Shown here piece after piece: positions 5,403 to 5,810 of a stretch of 5,810 nt of DNA. The translations under genes and the position numbers were made by a program. The DNA is taken from the NCBI GenBank assembly GCA_026785985.1, contig JAJAYX010000066.1, forward strand, positions 1-5,810, written 5' to 3'. The notes under the pieces were generated by a model that did not search any database, was not told the DNA's origin, and was given only the letters and a program-made list of their open reading frames with translations. The stretch comes from Rudanella sp. Its GTDB lineage: Bacteria > Bacteroidota > Bacteroidia > Cytophagales > Spirosomataceae. Numbering within the stretch: the first letter of the stretch is position 1; each line of letters opens with the position of its first letter.

Positions 5403-5810
5403 TCAATTCAACCATACCTGCATATAAAAACCCCTGGCAAGACCGTTGCTCCAGGGCTGCACATTGATTTGCCCCATTGCACTACCCGAATGGGACTTGC
5501 GCTCGTGCAGCTTCGGCACTAACCAGCCGATGATTGACCCCACAGCCGCCCCCACAATCAGGTCGCTGGGGTAGTGTTTGCCCGCTTCGTAGCGCATTAC
5601 GGCGGTAGTCGTGGCTAAGGCCAGTGACCCTACCCAAACCACCGGCTTCAACTTCGAGACTGGAAAATAATGCCCGAACACTGTGGAGGCAAACACCGCC
5701 GAGGTAAACGCCCCCGCTGAATGGCCCGAAAAAAAAGATCGGCGGGCATCTTTACCCAGTTTATCGGACAGGGGTGCCGCCGGGTTATAGACAAACGGCC
5801 GGGTTCGCTC
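5403..5810 (-). CDS. PAP2-family phosphatase, N-terminus beyond the window
   Basis: The last 135 residues of a membrane-associated type 2 phosphatidic acid phosphatase are visible, reading in frame from the right edge. The three PAP2 signature parts are present: ERTRPF at the edge (end of K-x6-RP; its Lys is outside), SFFSGHSAG (fragment residues 25-33, the PSGH block with His30), and RYEAGKHYPSD (Arg73, His79, Asp83; the R-x5-H-x3-D block with nucleophile His). Hydrophobic segments lie around VVWVGSLALATTTAV and LIVGAAVGSIIGWLV. The family dephosphorylates lipid phosphates such as phosphatidate or undecaprenyl pyrophosphate; which one cannot be told. A GTG at 5696 is internal, not the start, since the catalytic SGH lies upstream of it. 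A run of eight T on the coding strand (5729-5736) keeps the frame open. Typical members exceed 180 residues, so a substantial part is missing. Confidence 0.88.
   Translation of the reverse strand, partial: ERTRPFVYNPAAPLSDKLGKDARRSFFSGHSAGAFTSAVFASTVFGHYFPVSKLKPVVWVGSLALATTTAVMRYEAGKHYPSDLIVGAAVGSIIGWLVPKLHERKSHSGSAMGQINVQPWSNGLARGFYMQVWLN

Noticed and set aside
5403..5696. PAP2 gene starting at GTG 5696
   Set aside because: The frame stays open to the window edge and includes the catalytic SGH and RP blocks upstream of that GTG, so it is internal.

Overview
The window looks like chromosomal DNA from a Bacteroidota member, most likely order Cytophagales (Spirosoma-like). This is an inference from protein content: a secreted GH32 fructosidase, TPR/DUF6624 and DUF2846 proteins, many short exported proteins ending in an A-Q signal-peptidase site, and gene starts without Shine-Dalgarno sequences, as is usual in this phylum. 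Base composition looks close to balanced. I see no rRNA, tRNA, CRISPR array, insertion sequence or prophage gene, and no gene-free stretch over 300 bases.

Layout. The left edge (1-116) is a short upstream region, followed by the only plus-strand gene, a DUF892 (YciE/YciF) ferritin-like protein that has lost its last helix (117-557). It converges on a long minus-strand block filling the rest of the window. Read in the direction of transcription (right to left) the block is: a PAP2-family phosphatase cut by the window edge (5810-5403); hicB antitoxin (5369-5130); hicA toxin (5128-4907); metF (4905-3946); a 132-bp gap with a strong hairpin; an exported DUF2846 protein (3813-3379); a broken TPR-DUF6624 gene (3346-2660); an exported GH32 beta-fructosidase (2601-1078); and an exported DUF4440/NTF2-like protein (1013-579).

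How the genes relate. hicB, hicA and metF are each separated by one base and probably form one translationally coupled operon, so a central one-carbon/methionine gene sits downstream of a toxin-antitoxin pair. The HicA protein has Tyr where the catalytic His is expected, so the toxin may be dead. The second group (DUF2846, TPR-DUF6624 remnant, GH32, DUF4440) encodes mostly exported proteins with gaps of 32, 58 and 64 bp. GH32 would cleave beta-fructosides outside the cytoplasm, but no transporter or SusC/SusD pair is visible, so no complete fructan locus can be claimed.

The main theme is local gene decay: a truncated DUF892 gene, a DUF6624 gene with a frameshift plus an internal loss, and a HicA lacking its key residue lie within about 5 kb. 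The other genes look intact. I found no convincing undescribed multi-gene system; the strongest leads are the altered HicA and its tight linkage to metF.
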